Positions 1 through 9,617 of a stretch of 64,000 nucleotides of DNA are shown piece by piece. The notes beneath the pieces are model-generated. The model was not told the DNA's origin, ran no database searches, and worked only from the letters and a program-made list of their open reading frames with translations. The stretch covers positions 1 through 64,000 of the forward strand of contig JAFZQN010000092.1 of assembly GCA_017620375.1 (NCBI GenBank), given 5' to 3'. Within the stretch, counting starts at the first letter, position 1; every line of letters begins with the position of its first letter. The position numbers and the translations under genes are program-made. This stretch comes from Lachnospiraceae bacterium. Its GTDB lineage: Bacteria; Bacillota; Clostridia; Lachnospirales; Lachnospiraceae.

Positions 1-1635
1 CGTATCATTCTTTCTCTCTGCTATCTTTGTGCCAAGGAATACAAGTGTTACCGTAACAGGTAAAGCCCAAAGAATGATCATCTGATACAGAGGTGTATGA
101 TTCTGACAGATATTAAGCTGACTTGCGATCTGATGAAAATGCACCGTAAAAGGAAGTGCCGTAAGTTTTGCCGTAACTATGACAACTACTGCATGGAACA
201 ATGTGAGCAGCAGGGTTTTCAATGAGAAGTTATACAGCCTGCAGTTCATGAACAGGATCACAGCACCTGATACCACGAAATAAATGGGATAATCCCAATA
301 ATTGGTAGTATGGAACAGACCGATAAAGAATCCGATCACTACTATCGAAGGAGCAAAAATATCCTTAAATGCAAATCCGCATATTCCCTTTTGACTGTCA
401 TTCTTTAAGTATGTACCAGTCATGGCATCTTTCAGCTCTTTTTTCTTTATCAAAAGAAGTCCGAGCAGAATTGCTGTAACAGTAAGTACAAACATGATAT
501 TGATAACATGAGCATGCAGATCACCCAGTACAAAGGAGTAACTCGGGAACTCATGTATGGTCTTATCAGCAGTATCGGGATTATATCCGATATATCTGGT
601 CGCATTCGGGAACCAATAATTGTCAAATACATAATCCGCATCTTCTGCAAGTTTATCAACTCCCAGCAGGTTTCTAAGTATAGGAGCCAGGTTATTGAAT
701 ACACAGTAATGCATATTGCCGGCTATGGATACGGCAAGTCCTGCAAGTCCACCGGCAAAATAAGGGAATACTCCGTCCGAGAACTTAGTCTTTTCTTCTT
801 TAACATTATATGCCGCATTAAATACTATCGAGCAGGGAAGTGAGAATCCGAATGCCGAAAGCATGGTAAGTGGCAGATTGTATCCGTATTCTACCGTAGA
901 GCCTGCAAGCTTAGTGATATAAGTGGTCATAAACTGTCCCACATAATAGTAATTAATAGGCTCTCCTGCCATCCACATATCTTCCGGAGGCATATAGTCA
1001 GACTTGAACATAGCCTTCATAAAGCCGTAGTCCATCATCTTCTCTGTGGTACCATATGCTTCGGGCTTAAATCCCTTTATATAGTTCCAGATGATAAATG
1101 CTATAAAGAACAGCATTTCTGCAAGGAGTGCATGTGTGATAACATCTCTCGGTCTTTCAAACAGATCAAAGTCTGCTTTATGAGTCCTGATATACAGGAT
1201 ATATATGAAACAGTTTGCCACAAAACAGAAAACAAGCGAGAACCAGCATCCTGCTTCTGTAAACTTAAACAACTTTATAGATGAAAGGAACCATATAAAC
1301 CATCCTGATACAGCTATACCAAGCACTTTGGAAAAAAGCCATCCGGAATCTCTGAATCTTCTAAACAGTATCAGAGAAAGAGGCATAAAAGCCATACCCG
1401 AACAAAGAAGAACCAGCCACCAGTTGATCACCTCTGACATTTCTTCTCCAAACAGCTTATGTGCTATAAAAAACAAAGCTATAAACGAAGCTGTAAATAC
1501 AGCTACCTTACCGTAAAAGTCCTGGTCCAAAAATCTTCTTTCGGCTTTTGTCATGTTGTTATCATACTTTACAGGAAGCTTTATGCTGTCTTTATTTGCT
1601 TGACTTTTTGAATTGCTCTTACTTGTTGCACTCAT
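1..1635 (-). CDS. DUF2298 (Chlor_Arch_YYY) multi-pass membrane protein, 3' end cut by window edge
   Basis: The reading frame is open from the ATG at 1635-1633 to the left edge without a stop, so 545 codons are visible and the C-terminus is missing. The N-terminus is hydrophilic, then many hydrophobic helices follow. Two hallmarks of DUF2298 are present: a loop reading PPEDMWMAGEPINYYYVGQ and, further on, HEFPSYSFVLGDLHAH. Members are large membrane proteins of unknown reaction, often found near GT-C type glycosyltransferases; they are thought to handle lipid-linked sugars, but this is not proven. It follows the GT-C-like gene upstream by 54 bases on the same strand, so the two probably form one transcript and may act together in surface glycan assembly (inference). 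The family call is strong; the function is unknown. Confidence 0.85.
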   Translation of the reverse strand, partial: MSATSKSNSKSQANKDSIKLPVKYDNNMTKAERRFLDQDFYGKVAVFTASFIALFFIAHKLFGEEMSEVINWWLVLLCSGMAFMPLSLILFRRFRDSGWLFSKVLGIAVSGWFIWFLSSIKLFKFTEAGCWFSLVFCFVANCFIYILYIRTHKADFDLFERPRDVITHALLAEMLFFIAFIIWNYIKGFKPEAYGTTEKMMDYGFMKAMFKSDYMPPEDMWMAGEPINYYYVGQFMTTYITKLAGSTVEYGYNLPLTMLSAFGFSLPCSIVFNAAYNVKEEKTKFSDGVFPYFAGGLAGLAVSIAGNMHYCVFNNLAPILRNLLGVDKLAEDADYVFDNYWFPNATRYIGYNPDTADKTIHEFPSYSFVLGDLHAHVINIMFVLTVTAILLGLLLIKKKELKDAMTGTYLKNDSQKGICGFAFKDIFAPSIVVIGFFIGLFHTTNYWDYPIYFVVSGAVILFMNCRLYNFSLKTLLLTLFHAVVVIVTAKLTALPFTVHFHQIASQLNICQNHTPLYQMIILWALPVTVTLVFLGTKIAERKNDT

Positions 1636-1689
1636 TACATTTACCTCTAAACCTGCATTACAGGACTTTATATTTCTTTTGATCTGCAT

Positions 1690-3747
1690 TTACTGCAGTT
1701 TCTTGCTTGTATCATAGATGGAAAATTTATTATTTCCTTCATCTATGTGGAACATCTCTTCATATGAAGAAGCGATCAGTTCCTCATTTAAATAATACAT
1801 ATCTGATTCACGGTTAAATACATCTACTACGATATAGTCGACACCCGCTTTTTCTACGTCAGCATATAAGTGTTCCCTGTCTATAGCAGAATATATCGAT
1901 ATCTCCAGAGCATCACGCTCTCCTACATCATAACCGGCCGACCAGCTGAAATACTCCCAGCCGTTATAAAGCTGTGCACCGGATAATACCATGGAGTTAC
2001 CATATCCACCGAAGGTCAGGAAATAATTGGCAGTAAGGAATATATCCTCTTTATCCGCATTATCCCATATCCAGTTCATTATCTCATCTTCATAAGAATA
2101 CAGGATCGATCTTTCGTTGGTATTCTTTCTGGAGAATATGATAAATTCAAACAGTCCGGTAAAGGTAAGGCACATTGCCAATATGACCGCTACAGCTTTA
2201 TATAAGATGTCTTTTTTTAAAAAAAGATCCGTCAAAAAAGCGGCAGCATATATATCCAGCAGCATAATGCCTATCATTACGTACTTATGATTAACAGCTA
2301 TATCCGGTGTCAGTGACACTGTAAACGCAAATATAATAGGCGACATAAAGACAAACATCAGATATCTGTGCATTGTCTTTACTCGTAAAAGCTGTATGAT
2401 CAGTACAAGCGGAAGTATGCCCATCATGTTACGGATATAATCTATTGTACCTGAAAGTGTCCTCGGCTCACTTAAGAATCCGAAGTAAAGCTGAGGCGTA
2501 AAAAGCGACGAACTGATAAAGCATTTGCTCTGTATAAGTGCAAGTACTCCGGCTATGGCCGCAAATATCACGTATTCCAGTCTCCTGTCACTTGCCGCTG
2601 CCATGAAAAACAGGATTATGACTGTTCCTATAAGTACAGCTCCGTTAAAGAATCCGGACAGTCCCAGGAGCAGTCCAGCATATATACAGCACTTATAATC
2701 CTTTACCACCCATCCTTCGTTGGTGACAAAAGATGTATTTATATATTCTCTAAATGAGTATTCATTTTCTGTAAAGTGTTTCTTTATCCTGGCGCAGCCT
2801 TCATAAAATGCCGGAAGCATAACTATGATAACCAACAGCATTATGGTAAGGCTAAAGGAAAAATGCCTCTGATTGGCGTATACATTAAGATTCCACAGAC
2901 CCCAGTCCTCATGATTGGTGGTACCTATAAACTCGCATATATCTTTATTGGTAAGTGTGGACCATACCTCTCCTTCGGGAAGAGAAAGTATATATTCAAA
3001 TAAAGCACTCGAACTTCTGAATGTATAAAGAATCAGTGTTACAATACCGATCGATTTTTTTCCGCACAGCTTTACCGCAAGTACATACAGTAAAAAGTAT
3101 GAAAACACCAGGCTAAGAATACTCGGTATATTAAGTGCCAGATCAAGTCTCAGTCCCAAAAACTCCAAGTTGCCGCATAAAAACTGGAACATGAAATGGT
3201 ATTTTACATCAGTACCGCCAAAAAATGTGTAATGAGTAGGTACATTTCCAAGATGTGAAAATGACCTCATCATGCTTAAATGGGTAGAAAAGTCACTGAA
3301 TACCGAAAGACCGATCTTTAATTTCCCGTCCACCATACCTAATGATCTAAACATCAGATACATGGACATCATTACCACAAATCCGGTCATAAATATCTCT
3401 ACTGTCGATATCTTATCGGTCTCGCCTTTAAAGTGGCATTTCTTCTTTTTGATAATAAACACAAGCATAACAGAACAATATATGCTTGCGGCTATAAGTA
3501 CTACCACATTGGCGTATCCCAAAGGATTACCGCTGTTCCTGAGTATATATGTAAATATGTATACAGCCCACGTAAGTACAGGTACACCTGTCACAAAATA
3601 TGCTGGTAACCTAAAATACCAGCTGCTTAAAACTATCTGCTTTTTACTGAATGTAGTCCCGGTAAACGATCTTAAGTCTCCGAATAAAGGCTCAAGTATT
3701 GTAAAGCCGGTCAAAAAGCAAAGAAAAATATAATATATGCCGATCAT
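1690..3747 (-). CDS. Multi-pass membrane protein, GT-C glycosyltransferase-like
   Basis: A 685-residue protein with about 11-13 predicted membrane helices and no cleavable signal. After the first helices comes an outside loop with FSDFSTHLSMMRSF and a nearby TDVKYHF. This placement of Asp and His in a large first loop resembles the acidic catalytic loop of GT-C enzymes (ArnT/PMT type), which move a sugar from a polyprenyl-phosphate donor. The last 130 residues are a soluble domain (about 555-685) with a WEYFSW segment. I cannot place it in a named family from sequence alone. It has its own promoter and lies just upstream of the DUF2298 gene, so a joint role in lipid-linked sugar transfer or surface glycosylation is a reasonable inference. 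Confidence 0.6.
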   Translation of the reverse strand: MIGIYYIFLCFLTGFTILEPLFGDLRSFTGTTFSKKQIVLSSWYFRLPAYFVTGVPVLTWAVYIFTYILRNSGNPLGYANVVVLIAASIYCSVMLVFIIKKKKCHFKGETDKISTVEIFMTGFVVMMSMYLMFRSLGMVDGKLKIGLSVFSDFSTHLSMMRSFSHLGNVPTHYTFFGGTDVKYHFMFQFLCGNLEFLGLRLDLALNIPSILSLVFSYFLLYVLAVKLCGKKSIGIVTLILYTFRSSSALFEYILSLPEGEVWSTLTNKDICEFIGTTNHEDWGLWNLNVYANQRHFSFSLTIMLLVIIVMLPAFYEGCARIKKHFTENEYSFREYINTSFVTNEGWVVKDYKCCIYAGLLLGLSGFFNGAVLIGTVIILFFMAAASDRRLEYVIFAAIAGVLALIQSKCFISSSLFTPQLYFGFLSEPRTLSGTIDYIRNMMGILPLVLIIQLLRVKTMHRYLMFVFMSPIIFAFTVSLTPDIAVNHKYVMIGIMLLDIYAAAFLTDLFLKKDILYKAVAVILAMCLTFTGLFEFIIFSRKNTNERSILYSYEDEIMNWIWDNADKEDIFLTANYFLTFGGYGNSMVLSGAQLYNGWEYFSWSAGYDVGERDALEISIYSAIDREHLYADVEKAGVDYIVVDVFNRESDMYYLNEELIASSYEEMFHIDEGNNKFSIYDTSKKLQ

Positions 3748-3782
3748 CTTTATAAAAACTCCAATAATAATCTCAAATAATT

Positions 3783-3812
3783 ATTATATCATAATGACTT
3801 TTATTATATCAA
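3783..3812 (-). promoter_or_regulatory. Promoter for the GT-C-like / DUF2298 pair
   Basis: On the minus strand a -35 box TTGATA (3807-3812) and a -10 box TATAAT (3783-3788) are separated by 18 bases. They sit about 35 bases before the ATG at 3747, after the end of recG. Seen by eye only. Confidence 0.55.
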
Positions 3813-3839
3813 GTTTTATTTCTAATGGAGGATTTAGCT

Positions 3840-5840
3840 TTAGCCTTGATCACTCACAATGCCGGCATATTCGGATGCAAGGCTAAGTAACGGTGCATCG
3901 GCATAAATATCGGCCAGCTTCCATGACAGTTCTCCGGACTGTCTTACACCGAACAGGTCTCCCGGTCCTCTTAACCTTAAGTCTTCTTCTGCCACCTTAA
4001 ATCCGTCATTGTTGTTTTTAAGGATATCAAGTCTGTCATCTATCTCCTTACTTTCACTGCCCTTCATAAAGATACAGTATGACTGAGCCGCACCACGGCC
4101 GACACGTCCCCTTAACTGATGAAGCTGAGCAAGTCCGAACCTCTCGGAGTTTTCTATCATCATGACAGTGGCATTTTTTACATTTACGCCGACCTCTATA
4201 ACAGTGGTCGATATAAGTACATCAATCTCACCTGCGGCAAAACGCTCCATTATCTCGTTTTTCTCACTTGCTTTCATCCTGCCGTGCAGGTATTCGGTCC
4301 TAATAAGCTTTCCATCCCCGTTTTTAATAGCGGAAAGTGCAAAGAAATCCTTTACGTTATCGGTATAATCTATTACATTTTCACCGTCGGAATCTTCACT
4401 TTCCTCTACCAGCGGGCATATTATGTATGCCTGATGTCCGCTTATAACTTCTTTTCGTATGAAATTAAGTGCTGTAGGTCTGTATCCGGTATCTACTACA
4501 GCATTTTTTATCGGCTTACGTTCTGCAGGCATCTCATTTATTACCGAGAGGTCCATATCACCGTACAGTATAAGACTGAGTGATCTGGGTATGGGAGTCG
4601 CACTCATAGATAAAACATGAGGGTGCAGTCCCTTATCCTTTAATGCCTTTCTCTGATTAACACCGAATCTGTGCTGCTCATCTATGACTGCTAATGCAAG
4701 ATTATCAAATTGCAGACCTTCCTGTATCAGTGCATGTGTACCTATCACTACATCTGCCTCATGTTTAGCCATTTTCTCATATGCTTTTTTCTTTTGAGCA
4801 CTAGTCATCGAACCTACCAAGATTATGGTCCTTACATTATATTTATTAAGCTTTTCTTCAAAATCTGCAAAATGCTGCTTTGCAAGTACTTCCGTAGGTA
4901 CCATGACAGCCGCCTGGTATCCGGCCTGTACTGCAGCCAAGACCGAAAGCATGGCTATAACGGTCTTACCTGAGCCTACATCACCTTCTACCATCCTTGA
5001 CATCAGACGCTCGGAAGACATATCTTTTTTTATGTCATTGAACGCCTTTTCCTGAGCATTAGTCAATTTAAAAGGCAGTTCTCCCACCAACCTGTCACAT
5101 GCGGAATAATCCGATATCACAAAATTGTTTACTGCCTCTTCCTTTTTTGTCTTAAGTGCACGAAGTGCAAGTATAAAATCCAGGAACTCATCAAATACAA
5201 GTCGTCTTCTGGCTTCCAATGCCTCATTCATGTTTTTGGGAAAATGAATGGTCTTTATAGCATCAGATAACTTCATTAAGTTGTTTTCCTTACGGAAAGC
5301 AGCCGGAAGGTTTTCTTCTATCTTTATCTCGGTAAACACCTGTTTTACAGCCTTAGATAAGAATGCACTGGTGATCCCTTTGGTTAGTCCGTATTTAGGC
5401 TGCAAACATCCCAATAGTTTTGCATACTCCTGGCGCTGGTACATCTTAGGCTGGGTAACGGCATAATCCGCATTGTCTCTTTTTACCGTACCTCTGAACA
5501 AAAACCTATATCCTGGTTTTAAAAGCTTTAAAAGATATTGCTGATTAAACCATACAAGCTTTAACGCACCACTCGGATCGGATACGTAGCAGGTGATCAC
5601 CTTTTTTCTGGCTGTAGGTCTGGTGGTAACCCTTGATACGGCACCTTCCACCGTTACGATCTGTCCTTCCGATACGCTGTTTATCTGTACAGGCATTTCA
5701 AAATTATCATAATCCGTAGGATAGTGTCTGATTAGATCCCGTACGGTAAATATATTAAGTTTTTCAAGAAGTGTCATCATTTTGTCTCCGACACCTTTTA
5801 CCGTTTTAACGGAATCTTCAAGCTGCATATTATTCTCCAT
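3840..5840 (-). CDS. recG: ATP-dependent DNA helicase RecG
   Basis: RecG remodels stalled replication forks and branch-migrates Holliday junctions in the cytoplasm. The 666-residue length is close to the usual 670-690. The N-terminal wedge/OB region (about 10-140) is followed by a superfamily-2 helicase core with Walker A GDVGSGKT at 286-293, Walker B DEQH at 387-390, then SATPIPRSL and, in the second RecA lobe, QLRGRVGRG. The C-terminal LRGPGDLFGVRQSG stretch is also typical. The start at 5840 gives the expected N-terminus with a helix-hairpin-helix-like KGVGDKM. It is the third gene after alaX and maf, 39 bases behind maf, so it is probably co-transcribed from the promoter at 7.9 kb. Confidence 0.97.
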   Translation of the reverse strand: MENNMQLEDSVKTVKGVGDKMMTLLEKLNIFTVRDLIRHYPTDYDNFEMPVQINSVSEGQIVTVEGAVSRVTTRPTARKKVITCYVSDPSGALKLVWFNQQYLLKLLKPGYRFLFRGTVKRDNADYAVTQPKMYQRQEYAKLLGCLQPKYGLTKGITSAFLSKAVKQVFTEIKIEENLPAAFRKENNLMKLSDAIKTIHFPKNMNEALEARRRLVFDEFLDFILALRALKTKKEEAVNNFVISDYSACDRLVGELPFKLTNAQEKAFNDIKKDMSSERLMSRMVEGDVGSGKTVIAMLSVLAAVQAGYQAAVMVPTEVLAKQHFADFEEKLNKYNVRTIILVGSMTSAQKKKAYEKMAKHEADVVIGTHALIQEGLQFDNLALAVIDEQHRFGVNQRKALKDKGLHPHVLSMSATPIPRSLSLILYGDMDLSVINEMPAERKPIKNAVVDTGYRPTALNFIRKEVISGHQAYIICPLVEESEDSDGENVIDYTDNVKDFFALSAIKNGDGKLIRTEYLHGRMKASEKNEIMERFAAGEIDVLISTTVIEVGVNVKNATVMMIENSERFGLAQLHQLRGRVGRGAAQSYCIFMKGSESKEIDDRLDILKNNNDGFKVAEEDLRLRGPGDLFGVRQSGELSWKLADIYADAPLLSLASEYAGIVSDQG

Positions 5841-5879
5841 TTATTGACTACCTGCCTACGGATCAGACTGATCAGTTAA

Positions 5880-6572
5880 TCAAAGTACATTTTTTAACAG
5901 TGCATATAACGAACAAGCAGGAAGCCCAACCACATTATAGTAGTCTCCCTGTATTGAACTGATATAAGGGGCAAACCCGCCCTGGATGGCGTATGCTCCT
6001 GCTTTGTCCAGCGGTTCACCGCTATTAGCATATTTTTTTATCTCCGAGTCATTCATCGGTACCACATGTACATCGGTATATACGCTGTATGAAACAGTTA
6101 TGGCTTCACATTTATTAAGTGTACATGCAGATATATCAAGATTTTCTATACCGAAGAAATCCTTTGTTGAAAGCTTAAACTCATCTGTACCGTCTAATAT
6201 CCGGATCTTTTCATCTTCATCCTTATACGGGATAACCACACTTACACCGGTATATACCTTATGGATATCTCCTTCGTAGCTTTTTATCATGTCAAATGCT
6301 GCTTCTTCGTCTTTGGGCTTACCCATGATACAGCCTTTATGAGCTACTACGGTATCTGCACCTACAACTATTTCTTTATTACTTATATACTTATCTGCGA
6401 CATCTTTAGCTTTTATCTTCGACAGTTCGACGACTATTTTTCCGGGTTCGGTCTCATCTGTGATCTCTTCACAGCCGCTTACTTTTACGGTAAATTCAAA
6501 CCCGAGTTTTTCCATGATCTCTTTACGTCTCGGAGATGCTGAAGCCAGGATGATCATTTTCTTGTTATCCAT
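5880..6572 (-). CDS. maf: Maf-family nucleoside triphosphate pyrophosphatase
   Basis: Maf proteins hydrolyse non-canonical or modified nucleoside triphosphates (dTTP/UTP-type) to monophosphates and can affect septum formation. The N-terminal signature LASASPRRKEIM is at about 9-20, followed by the conserved GADTVV core and the late SGEPLDKAGAYAIQG and GDYYNVVGLP motifs. The 230-residue length is slightly above the 190-210 common in the family because of a longer middle segment (about 120-150). It starts one base after the stop of the alaX gene, which suggests translational coupling. Confidence 0.93.
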   Translation of the reverse strand: MDNKKMIILASASPRRKEIMEKLGFEFTVKVSGCEEITDETEPGKIVVELSKIKAKDVADKYISNKEIVVGADTVVAHKGCIMGKPKDEEAAFDMIKSYEGDIHKVYTGVSVVIPYKDEDEKIRILDGTDEFKLSTKDFFGIENLDISACTLNKCEAITVSYSVYTDVHVVPMNDSEIKKYANSGEPLDKAGAYAIQGGFAPYISSIQGDYYNVVGLPACSLYALLKNVL

Positions 6573-6573
6573 A

Positions 6574-7854
6574 TTATAAAAATACTCCGTCCGTATAACC
6601 TTTAAGAAGTTCTTTTATCTCTTCTTCGGTAGCAACAATATTACCCTGTATCATGCTCTTATTTCCGCCGCCTTTAGCATCAAAACTTTCCTTTAATGCC
6701 GAAGCAAGTACGGTACAGTCCTTTACATTACTTCCGATTATATAGCTATAGCCTTCCTTGTCAGACTTGTAAAATACACCGACATAACCGTCAGTCCTGT
6801 CTATTACGTTATTGATCGATTTTCTAATAATTGCAGCATCCATGCCGGAAGTAAACATGATGGGATTATTATGAGCCCTGTCATTCGACTCTACTACCTT
6901 TATAAATGCATCATCCAATGACTTAGCCTTAACACCTGCCAGTTCAAACTTGGCATCCCTATAGTCTTTATTTAGCTTTTCAACAGCGTGAAATACATCA
7001 TCTTTAGTTACAGATAATAATCTAGATACACCCTTAACCGATTCAAGCAGACTGCCATAATCGTTAAGAGCTCTGTATCCGCATTTTATGGACATTCTGG
7101 TGCCGCCTTTAAAATGCTCTGCAGAAACAATCTTTATCAGGCCGATCTCTCCTGTTGAATGAACATGAGGTGCACAGCACGCACATATATCATATCCGGG
7201 GAACTCTACAAGCCTGATCCTTCCGGTAAGCTCTTTCTTACTTCTGTAAGGTATCTTTTTAAGTTCTTCCTCATCAGGGAAGAATACTTTTACTTTAAAG
7301 TTTTCAAATACGGCACGGTTAACCGTCTTCTCTATCTCAATGATATCTTCATCCGTAAACTTGCCGTTAAAATCCAAAGTCACATTGTCACTGCTTAAAG
7401 AAAAACCTACATTATCATATCCGAACAGTCTGTGTACAGTACCCGATACAAGATGCTCACCTGAATGCTGCTGCATCTTATCAAATCTCTCATCCCAGTT
7501 GATCCTGCCGATTATACGTTTGGGAAGCTTAACTGTTTTTAAGTCGATTACGACTTCTTCTTCCTCTGCTTTCTTTTTTCTTTTTGTCTCAACAGGCTTT
7601 ATTACAAGTCTGGCCAGATGGTAGACAGTATCATCTTTTATATAAGCATGAAATACTTCGAATTCGTTTTCTGTATCAGTATCATAAAACATACCTGTAT
7701 CGGAAGTCTGTCCGCCCTGCTCGGGGAAAAAGCTTGTTTTTTCAAGCACAAACTCAAATACTTCCTCATCATTCCATGTAGTTAGGTTAGCTGACATCAC
7801 CTCAGAAATGAACTCTACAGCATATGCATTTTGGTCATATAATTTTTCGTACAT
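6574..7854 (-). CDS. alaX: Alanyl-tRNA editing protein, AlaX-L type (with DHHA1 domain)
   Basis: A free-standing editing enzyme that removes serine or glycine wrongly attached to tRNA-Ala. The zinc-binding editing site is visible: HSGEH at 130-134 and CCAPH at 226-230. The beta-strand start reads TSFFPEQGGQTSD, as in AlaRS editing domains. The C-terminal part (about 280-426) ends with GGGNKSMIQG, typical of DHHA1. There is no aminoacylation domain, so it is not alaS. A charged stretch (about 88-112, KRKKK followed by EEEE) interrupts the editing domain and looks like a lineage-specific insertion. It is the first gene behind a perfect-consensus promoter, followed by maf and recG. Confidence 0.92.
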   Translation of the reverse strand: MYEKLYDQNAYAVEFISEVMSANLTTWNDEEVFEFVLEKTSFFPEQGGQTSDTGMFYDTDTENEFEVFHAYIKDDTVYHLARLVIKPVETKRKKKAEEEEVVIDLKTVKLPKRIIGRINWDERFDKMQQHSGEHLVSGTVHRLFGYDNVGFSLSSDNVTLDFNGKFTDEDIIEIEKTVNRAVFENFKVKVFFPDEEELKKIPYRSKKELTGRIRLVEFPGYDICACCAPHVHSTGEIGLIKIVSAEHFKGGTRMSIKCGYRALNDYGSLLESVKGVSRLLSVTKDDVFHAVEKLNKDYRDAKFELAGVKAKSLDDAFIKVVESNDRAHNNPIMFTSGMDAAIIRKSINNVIDRTDGYVGVFYKSDKEGYSYIIGSNVKDCTVLASALKESFDAKGGGNKSMIQGNIVATEEEIKELLKGYTDGVFL

Positions 7855-7910
7855 TTTCCTCTTTACCTTTGCGCTTTAAAGTGGTATAGTATTAAATAGT
7901 TGCCGTTAAT

Positions 7911-7939
7911 ATTATATTAATATTTCGGTTTAATGTCAA
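7911..7939 (-). promoter_or_regulatory. Perfect sigma-70-type promoter for alaX-maf-recG
   Basis: Minus strand: -35 TTGACA (7934-7939), 17-base spacer, -10 TATAAT (7911-7916), both matching consensus 6/6. The predicted start leaves a leader of about 50 bases before the alaX ATG at 7854. It overlaps the upstream edge of the divergent acyl-CoA ligase gene. Confidence 0.8.
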
Positions 7940-7968
7940 ATCAAAAAGAAACACGGAGGAACATTGCA

Positions 7969-9603
7969 ATGCCTATTACAGATATCTTAGAGAGGAATTG
8001 CGAGCTTTACGGAAACGAGACCGCATTGGTCGAGATCAATCCCGAAGTAACCGATAACAGAAGGGTCACCTGGAAGGAATACAACCTGATCGAGGCTAAC
8101 CCTACAACACATTACCGCCGCGAGATCACATGGAACGTATTTAATGAGAAGGCTAACCGTTTTGCTAATCTCCTGCTTGAGCGCGGTATCAAGAAAAACG
8201 ACAAGGTAGCCATCCTTCTTATGAACAGCATAGAATGGCTTCCTATATATTTTGGTATACTTAAGACCGGTGCACTTGCTGTACCGCTTAACTTCAGATA
8301 TGCATCCGATGAGATCAAGTACTGTCTTGACCTTTCAGAGTCAGATGTACTTGTATTCGGTCCCGAGTTCATCGGCCGTGTCGAAGAGATAGCTGATGAG
8401 ATCAGCAAAAAGCGTCTGCTTTTCTTCGTTGGTCAGAACTGCCCCAGCTTTGCTGAGGATTACAATACTCTTACAGCTAACTGCTCAAGCAGCTTTACAA
8501 AGATACCTCTTACCGATGATGACTACGCAGCTATTTACTTCTCATCAGGTACCACAGGATTCCCCAAGGCTATCCTTCATAAGCATATGAGCCTTATGCA
8601 CAGCTGTAAAGTAGAACAGAATCATCACGGACAGACTCACGACGATGTATTCCTCTGCATCCCTCCTCTTTATCATACAGGTGCTAAGATGCATTGGTTC
8701 GGAAGTTTCCTTGTAGGCGCAAAGTCCGTACTTTTAAAAGGTACCAAGCCCGCTACCATTTTAAAAGCTGTATCTGATGAAGGCTGCACCATAGTATGGC
8801 TGCTCGTTCCGTGGGCCCAGGATATACTTGATGCTATCGACAGAGGCGATGTTAATCTTTCAGACTATAAGCTCGATCAGTGGAGATTGATGCACATCGG
8901 TGCACAGCCCGTACCTCAGAGTTTGATAAACAGATGGCTTAAGGTATTTCCTAAGCATGATTATGATACAAACTACGGTCTGTCAGAGTCCATAGGACCC
9001 GGCTGTGTACATTTAGGTATTGGTAACATCAACAAAGTAGGTGCTATCGGTAAGGCCGGTTACGGTTGGGAGACAAAGATCGTAGATGAAAAGAGACAGC
9101 CTGTAGCAAGAGGTGAAGTCGGCGAGCTTGCAGTTAAAGGCCCCGGTGTCATGACCTGCTACTATAACGATAAGAAAGCCACTGACGAAGTACTCGCTGA
9201 CGGCTGGCTTTACACAGGCGATATGGCCATGGAAGATCCCGACGGTTTCATCTTCCTTGTAGACCGTAAGAAGGACGTAGTTATCAGCGGTGGCGAGAAT
9301 ATCTATCCTGTACAGATCGAGGACTTTATCCGTACCAATAATGCGGTAAAGGACGTAGCTGTTATCGGTGTACCCGACAAGCGTCTGGGCGAGACCACTC
9401 TTGCAGTTATTGAAGTCAAGGAAGGCTTCACTCTTACCGAAGACGAAGTAAATGAGTTCTGTCTCAAGCTTCCCCGCTACAAGAGACCTCATCATATCAT
9501 ATTTAACGACATACCCAGAAATCCTACAGGAAAGATTGAAAAGCCGAAGCTTAGAAAGATGTACGGCGGCGAAAGCCTGGTAGATGCTCAGAACAAAGCC
9601 TGA
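7969..9603 (+). CDS. AMP-dependent acyl-CoA synthetase/ligase (ANL superfamily)
   Basis: The enzyme activates a carboxylic acid with ATP and joins it to CoA or another thiol. Motifs in order: YFSSGTTGFPK (about 190-200), the ATP-binding segment near NYGLSE, YTGDMA, GGENIYP and the C-terminal NPTGKIEKPKLRK with the catalytic lysine. I chose the ATG at 7969 over an in-frame ATG at 7933 because GGAGG lies at 7955-7959, nine bases before it; the upstream ATG would also overlap the divergent promoter. This gives 544 residues, normal for the family. The N-terminus carries two similar copies of an R-R-x-TW-x-x-[YF]-N motif about 20 residues apart. The substrate cannot be told from sequence; medium- or long-chain fatty acids are possible. 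Confidence 0.92.
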   Translation: MPITDILERNCELYGNETALVEINPEVTDNRRVTWKEYNLIEANPTTHYRREITWNVFNEKANRFANLLLERGIKKNDKVAILLMNSIEWLPIYFGILKTGALAVPLNFRYASDEIKYCLDLSESDVLVFGPEFIGRVEEIADEISKKRLLFFVGQNCPSFAEDYNTLTANCSSSFTKIPLTDDDYAAIYFSSGTTGFPKAILHKHMSLMHSCKVEQNHHGQTHDDVFLCIPPLYHTGAKMHWFGSFLVGAKSVLLKGTKPATILKAVSDEGCTIVWLLVPWAQDILDAIDRGDVNLSDYKLDQWRLMHIGAQPVPQSLINRWLKVFPKHDYDTNYGLSESIGPGCVHLGIGNINKVGAIGKAGYGWETKIVDEKRQPVARGEVGELAVKGPGVMTCYYNDKKATDEVLADGWLYTGDMAMEDPDGFIFLVDRKKDVVISGGENIYPVQIEDFIRTNNAVKDVAVIGVPDKRLGETTLAVIEVKEGFTLTEDEVNEFCLKLPRYKRPHHIIFNDIPRNPTGKIEKPKLRKMYGGESLVDAQNKA

Positions 9604-9617
9604 TATAGGAGGCGTTT

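Noticed and set aside
508..843. Plus-strand frames in the first 1.6 kb
   Set aside because: They run against the DUF2298 gene, whose signatures are on the minus strand; the plus frames have no supporting signals.
7933..7968. Upstream ATG for the acyl-CoA ligase
   Set aside because: It lies inside the divergent alaX promoter, and the ATG at 7969 has a GGAGG site at the right distance.
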